A stretch of DNA of 64,000 nt from contig CASDXG010000006.1 of assembly GCA_949285025.1 (NCBI GenBank), positions 1 to 64,000 of the forward strand, written 5' to 3'. Shown here in pieces: positions 1-9,389 of this stretch. The position numbers were made by a program, and so were the translations under genes. The notes beneath the pieces are model-generated. The model did not search any database, was not told the DNA's origin, and saw only the letters and a list, made by a program, of their open reading frames with translations. The DNA is from an uncultured Bacteroides sp. GTDB taxonomy: Bacteria; Bacteroidota; Bacteroidia; Bacteroidales; Bacteroidaceae. Within the stretch, counting starts at the first letter, position 1. Every line of letters begins with the position of its first letter.

Positions 1-277
1 TAATGACAGCATTTTCACGAATCACATTATTATTCCCGATACAAGCCAGTGTATCTTCGCCTGTATATGCAAAGTCTTGAGGAACTGCAGCAATCACTGC
101 ACCCTGATATACCGTATTTTTATTCCCCATACGCGCACCGCTCAACACGCTTGCGTAAGGCATAATCACATTATCATCGCCTATTTCAACATTTTTGTCT
201 ATATAGGCAAACGGATGAATCGTAACATTGTTGCCAATCTTCGCTGAAGGGTCAACATAAGCTAATGGACTAATCAT
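1..277 (-). CDS. lpxA: LpxA-like acyl-ACP--UDP-N-acetylglucosamine O-acyltransferase, 5' part only
   Basis: The first 92 codons are visible; the gene runs off the left edge. The protein opens MISPLAYVDPSAKIG and continues with left-handed beta-helix hexapeptide repeats (IGNNVTI, IGDDNVI, MGNKNTV, IGNNNVI) and an AAVPQD segment like the AAPQD of LpxA. LpxA catalyses the first step of lipid A synthesis, moving a 3-hydroxyacyl chain from ACP to UDP-GlcNAc in the cytoplasm. It starts 30 bases after the stop of an RND outer-membrane factor on the same strand, an unexpected partner, since lpxA usually sits with lpxD and lpxC/fabZ. LpxD and sugar acetyltransferases also carry hexapeptide repeats, but the AAVPQD context favours LpxA. 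Confidence 0.8.
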   Translation of the reverse strand, partial: MISPLAYVDPSAKIGNNVTIHPFAYIDKNVEIGDDNVIMPYASVLSGARMGNKNTVYQGAVIAAVPQDFAYTGEDTLACIGNNNVIRENAVI

Positions 278-307
278 AGTTTTTAATTTATCAAGGTTCA
301 AACAATT

Positions 308-1702
308 TCAATCTCTTCCTCCCCCTAAAGCACTATACAGAGATACGACAGCCTGCATGCGTTGGAAATTATCCGCAACTTCCGTCAACTGTGCATTCAG
401 TAAACTCTGTTGAGCTGTCAGAATTTCCAAATAAGTAGCATCTGAACTTTGGAATAAAGCTTTCGTATACGTTACCGCTTTTTCCAATTGTTCGACTTGG
501 TCACGGTCCTGCAAAAGTTTCTTATTCTGGGTTTCATACAAATATAAAGCATCGCTCACTTCCTGACCGGCCTCCAAAATAGTCTGCTGATAATTCATCT
601 GAGCTATCTTTTCTTCGTTTTTCGATACCTTAAGATTAGCAATCAGTCTGCCATTGTTGAAGATGGGCTGTGCCAACGAAGCAATTGCACTTAAAATCAC
701 TTTTCCGGGATTAACGATTGCAGCACCGGCACTGTTCGTCCAACCCGCTGTTCCACTCAGAGTTATACTCGGATAAAAAGCGGAGCGTGCCTGGTTCGTT
801 GTATAATATGCACTCGCAAGAGTCATTTCCGCAATCTTAACATCCGGACGATTTGCCAATAATTGCAAGGAAACCCCTACCGTAAAGTCTTCCGGCATAA
901 CCTGAGATTCCAATGTATTACGGTCAATCTGCTGCGGAGTCTTTGCCAGCAAAACACACAAAGAATTCTCCGTTTCACGCACCTGACGTTTTAAATCGAG
1001 TAAAGAAGCCTCAACCTGATGATAGACAGCGCGGGTTTGTGCTACAGCTGCTTCGTTCGCCATTGCAGCAAGCTTCATCGCCTCCATTGCACGAACGTTT
1101 TCTTTATAAATATCCACAGCTTCTGTAGTAATCTCTACCTGCTTGTCAAGCATCAATAAAGAATAATATGTATTTGCTATACCGCAAATAATTTGTGAAC
1201 GTACGGCCTGTTGCGAATACTGGCTCTGCAAATAAGCAGCCCGTTCACCACGTTTCGCATTCAATAACTTTCCGAACAAATCAATTTCCCAGCTCGCAGC
1301 TACCGGCAACTGATAAGTTTTGCTTGTTTTCGATTTGTCAAAACTGCTCAAAGTTCCTTGCGGAGCAAGATTAAAAGACGGCAAATAAGCGAGCTTTGCT
1401 GCCGTAAGCATTACTTTAGCTTCTTCCACCCGCAATATTGCAGCCTGCATGTCTACATTATTTGATAAGCCTTCTTCTATCAAAGCCTGCAGTTTTGCAT
1501 CACGAAAGACCTCCTTCCATGCCAGATTTCCAAAATTCGTTGTATCTGCAGCAACCAAAGTATCTGTGTCCGATACCGGGTCACGATAGATGCCTGAAGC
1601 ATCTATCGTTTCCGGACGATCGTATGATTTATAGATGTGACAGCTGCTTACCATTGCAGTCAAACACATCATTCCTATAATTCCTATTACTTGTTTCTTC
1701 AT
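308..1702 (-). CDS. RND efflux outer-membrane factor (OprM/NodT-type TolC family lipoprotein)
   Basis: This is the outer-membrane channel of a tripartite RND pump. It has a lipoprotein signal peptide with the lipidated Cys at about residue 21 (VSSC), then the twofold outer-membrane efflux protein architecture of long alpha-helices rich in Ala and Gln. The 464-residue length is normal for OprM/CusC-type factors. A conserved LANRPDV motif sits near residue 285. Its ATG overlaps the stop codon of the pump gene by one base (TAATG), so translation is coupled and the two are one operon. Substrate cannot be told from the sequence. Confidence 0.93.
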   Translation of the reverse strand: MKKQVIGIIGMMCLTAMVSSCHIYKSYDRPETIDASGIYRDPVSDTDTLVAADTTNFGNLAWKEVFRDAKLQALIEEGLSNNVDMQAAILRVEEAKVMLTAAKLAYLPSFNLAPQGTLSSFDKSKTSKTYQLPVAASWEIDLFGKLLNAKRGERAAYLQSQYSQQAVRSQIICGIANTYYSLLMLDKQVEITTEAVDIYKENVRAMEAMKLAAMANEAAVAQTRAVYHQVEASLLDLKRQVRETENSLCVLLAKTPQQIDRNTLESQVMPEDFTVGVSLQLLANRPDVKIAEMTLASAYYTTNQARSAFYPSITLSGTAGWTNSAGAAIVNPGKVILSAIASLAQPIFNNGRLIANLKVSKNEEKIAQMNYQQTILEAGQEVSDALYLYETQNKKLLQDRDQVEQLEKAVTYTKALFQSSDATYLEILTAQQSLLNAQLTEVADNFQRMQAVVSLYSALGGGRD

Positions 1703-4700
1703 TATTTCGTGTTGTTTTTTAAGGAATACTGTTCGATTTCTGATTCTACTTCACTGTCGTCAAGACTATCCCATTCTATCGGTTTGAATCTTTCCTGCAA
1801 CCATTGGAATACCACGAACAATAAAGGTACTATGAAAATTTGGAAAATCATACCAATTAACATACCACCAATAGCCGAAGCTCCCAATGTTCTGTTTCCA
1901 TGAGCACCAACACCAAAAGCAAACATCAACGGAAGTAAACCGATAATCATAGCTAATGAGGTCATTAAGATAGGTCGCAAACGAGCAGATGCGCCTAAAA
2001 TTGCAGCCCAAGAAATACTCATACCCTGACGACGACGGTCAAGTGCGAACTCAACAATCAAGATAGCATTCTTAGCCAACAAGCCCATCAACATAATCAA
2101 TGCGATTTGCATATAAATATCGTTGGACATTGTCCCTAAAATCATCTTCAATGCCGGGATACTTCCCAGTGCAGAAAAACCATTCACAAACAAGAAACTA
2201 CCAAGCAAACCGCAAGGTATTGAAAGCAATACTGCCAACGGCAACAGATAACTTTCATATTGTGCACTCAACAACAGGTAAACGAAGACCAGACACAATA
2301 CGAAGATAATTCCTGTTGTATTGGTCGTTTGAGCTTCCTCACGCGCCATACCTCCCAATTCATATCCGAAACCGGCAGGTAAGTTCTGGTTAGCAACCTC
2401 AGATATTGCCTGCAATGCCTGACCTGACGTGTAACCCGCAGCCGGAGAAACCATCACCTGAATGGAAGTATAAAGGTTGAAACGGCTGATAACGTCAGGA
2501 CCATAAATCTTCTTCATAGAAACGAACTGTGAAATCGGAGCCATTTCCCCATCACTTCCACGTACTTTAATACCCTTCAATGATTCCAGATTCTTGGTCG
2601 CATCCGGTTCTGCCTGAATCATCACACGATACATTTTACCGAAACTGTTGAAGTTAGATGCATAAATTCCGCCGAAATAACCTTGCATGGTTGTCAATAT
2701 ATCACTTGGACTGATACCGGCTTTTTTACAAGCTGCCGCATCAATATCCAATTGATATTGCGGGAAACTCGGATTAAAGTTCGTGGAAGCAGAATTAATT
2801 TCCGGCCGTTTTTCCAATTCAGCAATATAATCATTTACCACTTGGAAGAAATGATCCAAAGAACCACCCGTCTTATCTTGCATATTCAATTCGATGTCTG
2901 TTGAAATTGAATATCCGGGAATCATCGGCGGAGCAAAGAATAATACCTGTGCATCCTTAAACAATTTCTGAGAACGCATAAACAGAGAAGCCACCACAAT
3001 ATCGGAACTTTGCTGAGTTGTTCTCTCTTCCCAGTCTTTCAACTTAATAATAATTGAACCATAAGAAGGACCTTGACCGCTACCGATGAAACTGAATCCG
3101 GAAATCACCGTACGTGATTCTACTGCCGGTTCAGCGGCAATCAAGCTATCGACCTTATTCAATACCTCACGAGCCCGTTCCTGAGATGTACCAGGAGGCA
3201 AGGTTACCGAACCCATGATCGTACCGGTATCTTCATTAGGTATCATTCCTGTCGGAGTAATATTCATAAAGACAATCAACAACACTATCACACCACCGAC
3301 TAATCCTAATGACAGCCATCGTTTATGAAGGAAGAAAACTACTCCTTTTTTATACTTCGACAGCAATGAATTATATGAACGGTTGAAGGAATCTTTAAAT
3401 TTATTTGTTGTCATTCCCGCCAATGCCAGAACACTAGCCGCAATTAATACAATGCATATAATAGGATGTTCTTCAAAACTGAACAAGCCGAAAATCATTC
3501 CCAAAATAGCTATTACTGTGAAAAGAATGACAATCTTCGGGTTCATCCATTTCCCGATAGCATTCGTATACCGGGCAATTAATATCTTACGTGACTCCTT
3601 ATATGCCGTATCCATCCGTTCTTTCAGCGTAGATTCCTGGTTATGCGGTTTCAAGAACAATGCACACAATGCCGGAGAAAGCGTCAATGCATTCAATGCA
3701 GAAAAACCGATTGCAAGCGCCATTGTCAAGCCGAATTGCTGATAAAATGTACCGGCTGTACCACTGATAAAGCTAACAGGGATAAACACTGACATCATCA
3801 CCAGCGTAATGGAAACGATTGCACCACCCAATTCGCTCATAGCATCGATAGAAGCTTCCTTCGTCGACTTATAACCTTGATCCAACTTTGCATGCACTCC
3901 CTCGACGACGACGATGGCATCATCCACGACGATGGCAATCGCAAGCACCATTGCAGACAAGGTAAGAAGGTTAATACTAAATCCTATTATCTTCAAAGCA
4001 AAGAATGTTGCTATCAATGCAACCGGTATGGCAATTGCAGGAATTAATGTAGAACGCATGTCCTGCAAGAAGATATATACCACAATAAATACCAGGATAA
4101 ACGCTTCTATCAATGTCTTCACGACCTCGTGAATAGAAGCGAACAAGAAGTCGTTGGCACTTTGTGCTACATTTATACCCAAACCTTCGGGAAGATTTTT
4201 CTCATATTCGGCGAGCACTTTCTCCAAATTCTGAATCGTTTCTGTAGCATTCGTTCCGGCCATCTGATAAACGATACAGGAAACTGCCTTATGACCATTC
4301 ACCGTATTGTTGAAATTATAGGTCAAACGACCAAGTTCCAATTCGGCCACATCACCCAAACGGAGGACCTCTCCATCCGGAAGTGCCTTTATCACGATAT
4401 CACTAAACTCAGTCTCGCTTGACAAACGTCCCTTATAACGAATCGTATATTGGAATGATTGGTTTCCTCGTTCACCAAATTGTCCGGGAGCAGCTTCTAT
4501 GTTTTGTTCAGCCAAAACCCCTGTAATATCGCTCGGAACTAATTTATATTGTGCCATCACGTCGGGTTTCAGCCAAATACGCATAGAATAATCGGTACCC
4601 ATCACATTGGCATCACCCACACCGCTTACACGCTTTATCTCAGGAATCAAGTTAATACTTGCATAGTTCTCAAGAAACTCCACGTTATATTTATCTTCCT

Positions 4701-5136
4701 TATCATAAATAGAGAAGACCATCAACATAGAGGTCTGGCGTTTATAGGTTGTCACACCGACTTGTGTTACTTCGGCAGGCAGCAAACCTTGCGCCTGAGT
4801 CACACGGTTCTGGACATTGACCTGCGCCATATCCGGGTCTGTTCCTTGATTAAAATATACTGTAATACGCGCCGATCCGTTGTTTGTTGCGGTAGATTGC
4901 ATATACATCATGTTTTCCACACCGTTTATCTGGTCTTCCAACGGAGAAATCACAGAATTCAACACAGCCTGAGCATTCGCTCCTGTGTAAGTCGCGCTTA
5001 CAGAAACAGTAGGAGGCGCGATGTCCGGATACTGGGTAATCGGCAGTGTGGCAAGACCAATAATACCCAAAATCACCAACAATATGGAGATTACGGTAGA
5101 TAATACCGGACGATTAATAAATTTATCTAGTCTCAT
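1702..5136 (-). CDS. RND efflux pump, HAE1 (AcrB) family inner-membrane transporter
   Basis: This is the proton-driven inner-membrane pump of the operon, with N-terminal helix (LPITQYPDIAPP), porter domains, and the TM4 acidic pair Asp405/Asp406 in the VVDDAIVVVE motif. A conserved Lys lies in the GLLAKNAILIVEFA motif of TM10. At 1144 residues it is roughly 80-100 residues longer than AcrB (1049). The excess appears to lie at about residues 500-580, between TM6 and TM7, and includes two hydrophobic stretches. It follows the adaptor gene by 40 bases and overlaps the outer-membrane factor. Antibiotics, bile salts or other hydrophobic compounds are likely substrates by family, not shown here. 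Confidence 0.95.
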   Translation of the reverse strand: MRLDKFINRPVLSTVISILLVILGIIGLATLPITQYPDIAPPTVSVSATYTGANAQAVLNSVISPLEDQINGVENMMYMQSTATNNGSARITVYFNQGTDPDMAQVNVQNRVTQAQGLLPAEVTQVGVTTYKRQTSMLMVFSIYDKEDKYNVEFLENYASINLIPEIKRVSGVGDANVMGTDYSMRIWLKPDVMAQYKLVPSDITGVLAEQNIEAAPGQFGERGNQSFQYTIRYKGRLSSETEFSDIVIKALPDGEVLRLGDVAELELGRLTYNFNNTVNGHKAVSCIVYQMAGTNATETIQNLEKVLAEYEKNLPEGLGINVAQSANDFLFASIHEVVKTLIEAFILVFIVVYIFLQDMRSTLIPAIAIPVALIATFFALKIIGFSINLLTLSAMVLAIAIVVDDAIVVVEGVHAKLDQGYKSTKEASIDAMSELGGAIVSITLVMMSVFIPVSFISGTAGTFYQQFGLTMALAIGFSALNALTLSPALCALFLKPHNQESTLKERMDTAYKESRKILIARYTNAIGKWMNPKIVILFTVIAILGMIFGLFSFEEHPIICIVLIAASVLALAGMTTNKFKDSFNRSYNSLLSKYKKGVVFFLHKRWLSLGLVGGVIVLLIVFMNITPTGMIPNEDTGTIMGSVTLPPGTSQERAREVLNKVDSLIAAEPAVESRTVISGFSFIGSGQGPSYGSIIIKLKDWEERTTQQSSDIVVASLFMRSQKLFKDAQVLFFAPPMIPGYSISTDIELNMQDKTGGSLDHFFQVVNDYIAELEKRPEINSASTNFNPSFPQYQLDIDAAACKKAGISPSDILTTMQGYFGGIYASNFNSFGKMYRVMIQAEPDATKNLESLKGIKVRGSDGEMAPISQFVSMKKIYGPDVISRFNLYTSIQVMVSPAAGYTSGQALQAISEVANQNLPAGFGYELGGMAREEAQTTNTTGIIFVLCLVFVYLLLSAQYESYLLPLAVLLSIPCGLLGSFLFVNGFSALGSIPALKMILGTMSNDIYMQIALIMLMGLLAKNAILIVEFALDRRRQGMSISWAAILGASARLRPILMTSLAMIIGLLPLMFAFGVGAHGNRTLGASAIGGMLIGMIFQIFIVPLLFVVFQWLQERFKPIEWDSLDDSEVESEIEQYSLKNNTK

Positions 5137-5176
5137 TCTATACCTTATATATTATATAAAACGATAATTGTTCTTA

Positions 5177-6382
5177 TCAATTAAATGCGGTTGCCAAGTT
5201 TCCCTCTCTTTGATCTTTCAAGGCTTGCTGATATTTGGCTTCTTTCTGTGCCGGAGTTATCGGAGTAATTTTCATTCCGTCACTCAGACGTGTAACACCT
5301 TCTACAGCAATTTTATCTCCGGAATTCAAGCCGCTAAGTACAATATAATTCTTTCCGTCATTCAAATCAGAAATATTGATTTCCGTATATTTCACCGTAC
5401 TGTCCGGCTGCAACACGTAAACGAATTTCTTATCCTGAATTTCGACAGTTGCCGACTGGGGAACTAAGATCACATTTTCCATCGTGTAAGGGAATATTAC
5501 ATTCGCCATACCTCCGCTTCGCAGGATATTTTGCGAATTGGGGAATATCGCACGCATGCTCACCGATCCCGTTGTCTGATCGATAACGCCGCTTACGGCA
5601 TCAATTTTCCCCTCTTCTCCATAAATACTTCCATCCGAAAGTTCCAGCTTCACCGAAGGCATTTTCTCCAATTGTTCTTTCAGAGTTCCACCGGCTTTTG
5701 TCAATGCCAGCAATTCTTTCTCCGTTAAAGAAAAATAGACATACATATCCTTAATTAGAGAAACCGTAGTCAACGGCTCTGCTACCGACGGGCTTACCAA
5801 TGCTCCAATACGATAAGGGAATGTTCCGATTACCCCGTCCGACGGACTTGTTACCGTACAAAAATCCAAATTCTGCTTTGCTGCAGCATAAGAAGCCCTC
5901 GCTTGTTCCAGTGTAGCTTTAGCCGTCAACAGATTATTCACCGCTGTCTGATATTCAAAATCACTAATGATTTTCTGTTCATGCAATATTTTTTTCTGGG
6001 CTTCCGTCTCTTGCAACGTTGTAAGATTCGCTTTTGCCGATGCGACGCCGGCTACTGCCTGGTCATACGCAGCCTTATATTGCGTGGGATCTATTTGGAA
6101 CAACGCTTGTCCTTTTCGGACGGTAGCTCCTTCATCCACACATAATTTCACAATAAACCCGGACACTTGCGGACGAATTTCAATATCCTGCAAACCTTTT
6201 ATCGTTGCCGGATATTCTGTAGCCTGCATACTTGAAGTAGAAACGACCTCTTGTACCGCATACTCGTCATCACCCATTTTGGTAGCCTGACCGCCACAAG
6301 CAGACAAAACCGATACACCCACTGCAAAAAGGGCTATCCGACTTAACGAAAAACTTCTGTTTCTTTTTACACTCATATTCAT
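5177..6382 (-). CDS. RND efflux periplasmic adaptor (AcrA/MFP family lipoprotein)
   Basis: This is the adaptor linking the pump to the outer-membrane channel. The signal peptide ends in a lipobox (LSAC, Cys about 29), so it is anchored as a lipoprotein. Next come a barrel-sandwich (lipoyl-like) half-motif (VSGFIVKLCVDEGATVRKGQ), an alpha-helical hairpin at about residues 95-165 and the returning lipoyl half (VTSPSDGVIG). The length of 401 is typical of AcrA. It is the first gene of the operon. Starts at MNM (6382) and MSV (6376) are both possible. No TetR or MarR regulator lies next to it, unlike many AcrAB loci. Confidence 0.94.
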   Translation of the reverse strand: MNMSVKRNRSFSLSRIALFAVGVSVLSACGGQATKMGDDEYAVQEVVSTSSMQATEYPATIKGLQDIEIRPQVSGFIVKLCVDEGATVRKGQALFQIDPTQYKAAYDQAVAGVASAKANLTTLQETEAQKKILHEQKIISDFEYQTAVNNLLTAKATLEQARASYAAAKQNLDFCTVTSPSDGVIGTFPYRIGALVSPSVAEPLTTVSLIKDMYVYFSLTEKELLALTKAGGTLKEQLEKMPSVKLELSDGSIYGEEGKIDAVSGVIDQTTGSVSMRAIFPNSQNILRSGGMANVIFPYTMENVILVPQSATVEIQDKKFVYVLQPDSTVKYTEINISDLNDGKNYIVLSGLNSGDKIAVEGVTRLSDGMKITPITPAQKEAKYQQALKDQREGNLATAFN

Positions 6383-6468
6383 ATTACAACTAATTAATGT
6401 ATTCTAATTATTATATATCCAACCATTCTTTCAATAGAAAACTTTTTTACCTTTCTAAGTTTTTCATG

Positions 6469-6476
6469 CAAATATA
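6469..6476 (-). promoter_or_regulatory. -7 promoter element of the RND efflux operon
   Basis: On the minus strand this reads TATATTTG, a perfect match to the Bacteroidota -7 consensus TAnnTTTG. It lies about 85 bases before the adaptor start. No good -33 TTTG is seen 19-21 bases upstream. Confidence 0.55.
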
Positions 6477-6660
6477 GAGAAAATTAGCTGTACGGTGGAA
6501 GCATATTAAATAAAAATAACTTTATTATAACAAAGTATATTAGCCAACGCAGCGCCGAAAATTCTTTTAAAGGCCATAGCCTACTGACTATATACACAAG
6601 AAAGAATTACCTGTTTATAGTTTTTTAACCCGTCAAACTATACGATTGTTATTTTATCTG

Positions 6661-6668
6661 TATTTTTG
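6661..6668 (+). promoter_or_regulatory. -7 promoter element of maeB
   Basis: The element TATTTTTG matches TAnnTTTG and is followed by the maeB ATG 42 bases later. The -33 position does not match well. Confidence 0.5.
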
Positions 6669-6710
6669 CGATGCATTTTTTAACCGTCATCACAAAAGAA
6701 AGGATGAAAT

Positions 6711-8996
6711 ATGACTAAAATAACAAAAGAAGCAGCCTTGTTATATCATTCGCAAGGCAAACCGGGAAAAATCGAAGTTGTACCCACTAAGCCCTACCAA
6801 ACTCAAAGAGACTTATCGTTGGCCTACTCACCGGGCGTAGCCGAACCATGTCTGGAAATACAGAAAAATCCAGATACAGCCTATGACTATACAGACAAAG
6901 GCAATTTAGTTGCCGTCATTTCAAACGGAACAGCTGTACTCGGATTGGGAGATATCGGTGCAGTCAGCGGGAAACCCGTGATGGAAGGCAAGGGACTTTT
7001 ATTCAAAATATACGCAGGAATTGATGTATTCGACATTGAAATCAATGAAAAAGATCCCGACAAATTTATAGAAGCAGTAAAAGCCATTGCACCAACTTTC
7101 GGCGGAATCAATCTGGAAGATATCAAAGCACCCGAATGTTTCAAGATAGAACAACGCCTGAAAGAGGAATTGGATATTCCTGTAATGCATGATGACCAAC
7201 ATGGAACGGCCATTATTTCAAGTGCCGGATTACTGAATGCATTGGAAGTTGCCGGCAAGAAGATAGAAGATGTAAAAATCGTTGTCAACGGAGCCGGAGC
7301 ATCTGCCATTTCCTGCACCAAGTTATATATCGCATTAGGCGCACGCTTGGAAAATATTGTCATGCTGGACAGCAAAGGGGTTATCTCGAAATCAAGAACA
7401 GACCTTAACGAACAAAAGAAATTCTTCGCCACCGACCGGACAGATATCCACACGCTGGCCGAAGCCATTAAGGGAGCAGATGTATTTTTAGGCCTGTCAA
7501 AAGGGAATGTCCTTACGCAGGATATGGTAAGAAGCATGGCAAGTCATCCGATTGTCTTCGCACTGGCTAACCCGACACCCGAGATTTCTTATGAAGATGC
7601 AATGGCTTCACGTCCGGATGTACTGATGTCAACAGGACGTTCCGATTACCCGAATCAGATTAATAATGTAATTGGTTTCCCTTATATCTTCAGGGGAGCT
7701 CTCGACACACGTGCCACTGCAATCAATGAAGAAATGAAACTTGCAGCAGTAAAAGCCATCGCAAATTTGGCCAAACAACCCGTCCCGGATGTTGTAAATG
7801 CTGCATATCAGGTGAATAATCTCACTTTCGGTGCAAAATATTTCATACCAAAACCGGTTGATCCACGCCTTATCACGGAAGTTTCCATTGCGGTCGCCAA
7901 AGCAGCGATGGAATCGGGAGTCGCCCGCAAACACATCACAAATTGGGATGAATACAAGAATCACTTACGCGAGCTGATGGGACAGGAAAACAAACTCACC
8001 CGTCAACTATATGAAACGGCAAAACGTAATCCGCAACGCGTTGTGTTCGCCGAAGGAGGTCATCCCAATATGTTAAGAGCTGCAGTTGAAGCAAAAGCAG
8101 AAGGTCTTTGCCATCCTATCATATTAGGTAACGAAGAACGAATCGAGAAACTGGCAAAAGAACTCGACTTAAGCCTTGAAGGCATTGAAATTGTCAACCT
8201 CCGTCATGACCGCGAAGCTGAACGTCGTGAACGGTATGCCCGTATACTTTGCGAAAAGCGCGCACGTGAAGGAGCTAATTTCCAGGAAGCAAACGACAAG
8301 ATGTTCGAACGCAATTACTTTGGCATGATGATGGTGGAAACCGGAGAAGCCGACGCTTTCGTAACCGGACTGTATACCAAATACTCAAACACTATCAAAG
8401 TAGCAAAAGAAGTCATCGGCATCCAACCGGGGTATACGCACTTCGGAACCATGCATATCCTCAATTCCAAGAAAGGAACGTTCTTTATTGCCGATACTTT
8501 GATTAATCGTCACCCGGATACCGGCACATTAACCGATATAGCCAAACTGGCCGATAAAGCCGTAAGATTTTTTAATCAGGAACCGGTCATCGCCATGCTT
8601 TCTTATTCCAATTTCGGTTCCGACACAGAAGGAAGCCCGGCTAAAGTCCACGAAGCCGTGGCAACCCTTCACAAAGAATTCCCGGAAATGAAAATCGATG
8701 GAGAAATGCAAGTGAAATTTGCCCTTGACAATACACTGCGCGATGAGAAATATCCGTTTACACGCCTAAAAGGACAAGAAGTGAATACGCTAATTTTCCC
8801 GAACCTCAGCTCGGCCAACGCTACTTACCAACTCATCCGCAACATGAGTGAAACGGAAGTAATCGGCCCGATTCAGATGGGACTTAACAAACCGATTCAC
8901 TTTACAGATATCGAAAGTTCGGTACGCGATATTGTCAATATTACCGCAATAGCATGCATCGACGCCATCGTTGCAAAAAAAATAAAAAACAACTGA
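6711..8996 (+). CDS. maeB: NADP-dependent malic enzyme fused to a phosphotransacetylase domain
   Basis: Malic enzyme decarboxylates malate oxidatively to pyruvate, making NADPH. The catalytic half (about 1-410) shows the [10 protein letters not shown] motif with Tyr39, the Lys region at MEGKGLL (Lys94), the metal-binding HDDQHGTA motif and a Rossmann region ([12 protein letters not shown]). The C-terminal half (about 430-761) is a phosphate acetyl/butyryltransferase-like domain that in E. coli MaeB is regulatory, sensing acetyl-CoA. The 761-residue length fits MaeB. It stands alone with its own promoter and a strong terminator at 9009-9050, upstream of gdhA. Malate and glutamate breakdown could be linked through NADPH, which is inference. 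Confidence 0.95.
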   Translation: MTKITKEAALLYHSQGKPGKIEVVPTKPYQTQRDLSLAYSPGVAEPCLEIQKNPDTAYDYTDKGNLVAVISNGTAVLGLGDIGAVSGKPVMEGKGLLFKIYAGIDVFDIEINEKDPDKFIEAVKAIAPTFGGINLEDIKAPECFKIEQRLKEELDIPVMHDDQHGTAIISSAGLLNALEVAGKKIEDVKIVVNGAGASAISCTKLYIALGARLENIVMLDSKGVISKSRTDLNEQKKFFATDRTDIHTLAEAIKGADVFLGLSKGNVLTQDMVRSMASHPIVFALANPTPEISYEDAMASRPDVLMSTGRSDYPNQINNVIGFPYIFRGALDTRATAINEEMKLAAVKAIANLAKQPVPDVVNAAYQVNNLTFGAKYFIPKPVDPRLITEVSIAVAKAAMESGVARKHITNWDEYKNHLRELMGQENKLTRQLYETAKRNPQRVVFAEGGHPNMLRAAVEAKAEGLCHPIILGNEERIEKLAKELDLSLEGIEIVNLRHDREAERRERYARILCEKRAREGANFQEANDKMFERNYFGMMMVETGEADAFVTGLYTKYSNTIKVAKEVIGIQPGYTHFGTMHILNSKKGTFFIADTLINRHPDTGTLTDIAKLADKAVRFFNQEPVIAMLSYSNFGSDTEGSPAKVHEAVATLHKEFPEMKIDGEMQVKFALDNTLRDEKYPFTRLKGQEVNTLIFPNLSSANATYQLIRNMSETEVIGPIQMGLNKPIHFTDIESSVRDIVNITAIACIDAIVAKKIKNN

Positions 8997-9008
8997 TTCT
9001 CTATCATG

Positions 9009-9050
9009 CAGCCTCCGATGATGAACAACACCATTCGGAGGCTGTTTTTT
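9009..9050 (+). terminator. Rho-independent terminator of maeB
   Basis: A perfect 10-bp stem CAGCCTCCGA / TCGGAGGCTG (9009-9018 and 9035-9044) is followed at once by six T. It lies 12 bases after the maeB stop. Confidence 0.9.
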
Positions 9051-9061
9051 ATCCCCTACTT

Positions 9062-9238
9062 ATGCGAAAACCGCTCACAAAATCGCAATGCATTGTTTTG
9101 GTTTTACTATGGGCATCTCTTTGTTTCATTGTAATCACAACCACACCACATGTCGATGGACCTCTTGTTGTCTCAATCATTATTTCAGGTGCATTAGTAT
9201 TCATCCCCGTATACAAAGCACTGAGAAAGGACAATTAG
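9062..9238 (+). CDS. Small two-helix membrane protein of unknown function
   Basis: A 58-residue protein begins MRKPLTKSQC and has two hydrophobic segments (about residues 11-27 and 34-52) separated by a short polar turn (TTPHVDG), ending in basic residues KALRKDN. The length, topology and positive ends fit a genuine small inner-membrane protein. The reading frame is also open upstream into maeB, but that part would be out of frame with maeB and unlike protein, so the ATG at 9062 is chosen. The start lies only 12 bases beyond the T-tract of the maeB terminator, so it is either expressed by read-through or from a promoter I do not see. I do not recognise the family. Confidence 0.6.
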   Translation: MRKPLTKSQCIVLVLLWASLCFIVITTTPHVDGPLVVSIIISGALVFIPVYKALRKDN

Positions 9239-9312
9239 ACAAACATTTCAACACGTTTCATAGAAACAAATCAACTTTTTGACACAAATAAATCATTTTA
9301 TCGCATTTAATG

Positions 9313-9343
9313 TTGCATAAATAAAAAAATATCTATACTTTTG
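9313..9343 (+). promoter_or_regulatory. Promoter of gdhA
   Basis: TTG at 9313-9315 and TACTTTTG at 9336-9343 are separated by 20 bases, an almost ideal Bacteroidota -33/-7 pair. The gdhA ATG follows 46 bases later. Confidence 0.75.
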
Positions 9344-9389
9344 CCAAAAAGAAGAACGAAATCATTTCAAACAATTAATTCTATAAGTT

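Larger units (their letters stand above)
6383..6710. other. Divergent intergenic region between RND operon and maeB
   Basis: These 328 bases hold no plausible gene. They are AT-rich and carry a minus-strand -7 element for the efflux operon (6469-6476) and a plus-strand -7 element for maeB (6661-6668). I see no clear operator palindrome between them. Confidence 0.7.

Noticed and set aside
6887..7537. Long open frame (216 codons) antisense to maeB
   Set aside because: It mirrors maeB codon structure, has no promoter or ribosome-site support and no recognisable motifs.
8954..9061. Upstream extension of the small membrane protein reading frame into maeB
   Set aside because: The part before 9062 overlaps maeB out of frame and crosses the terminator stem; its translation is unlike a protein N-terminus.
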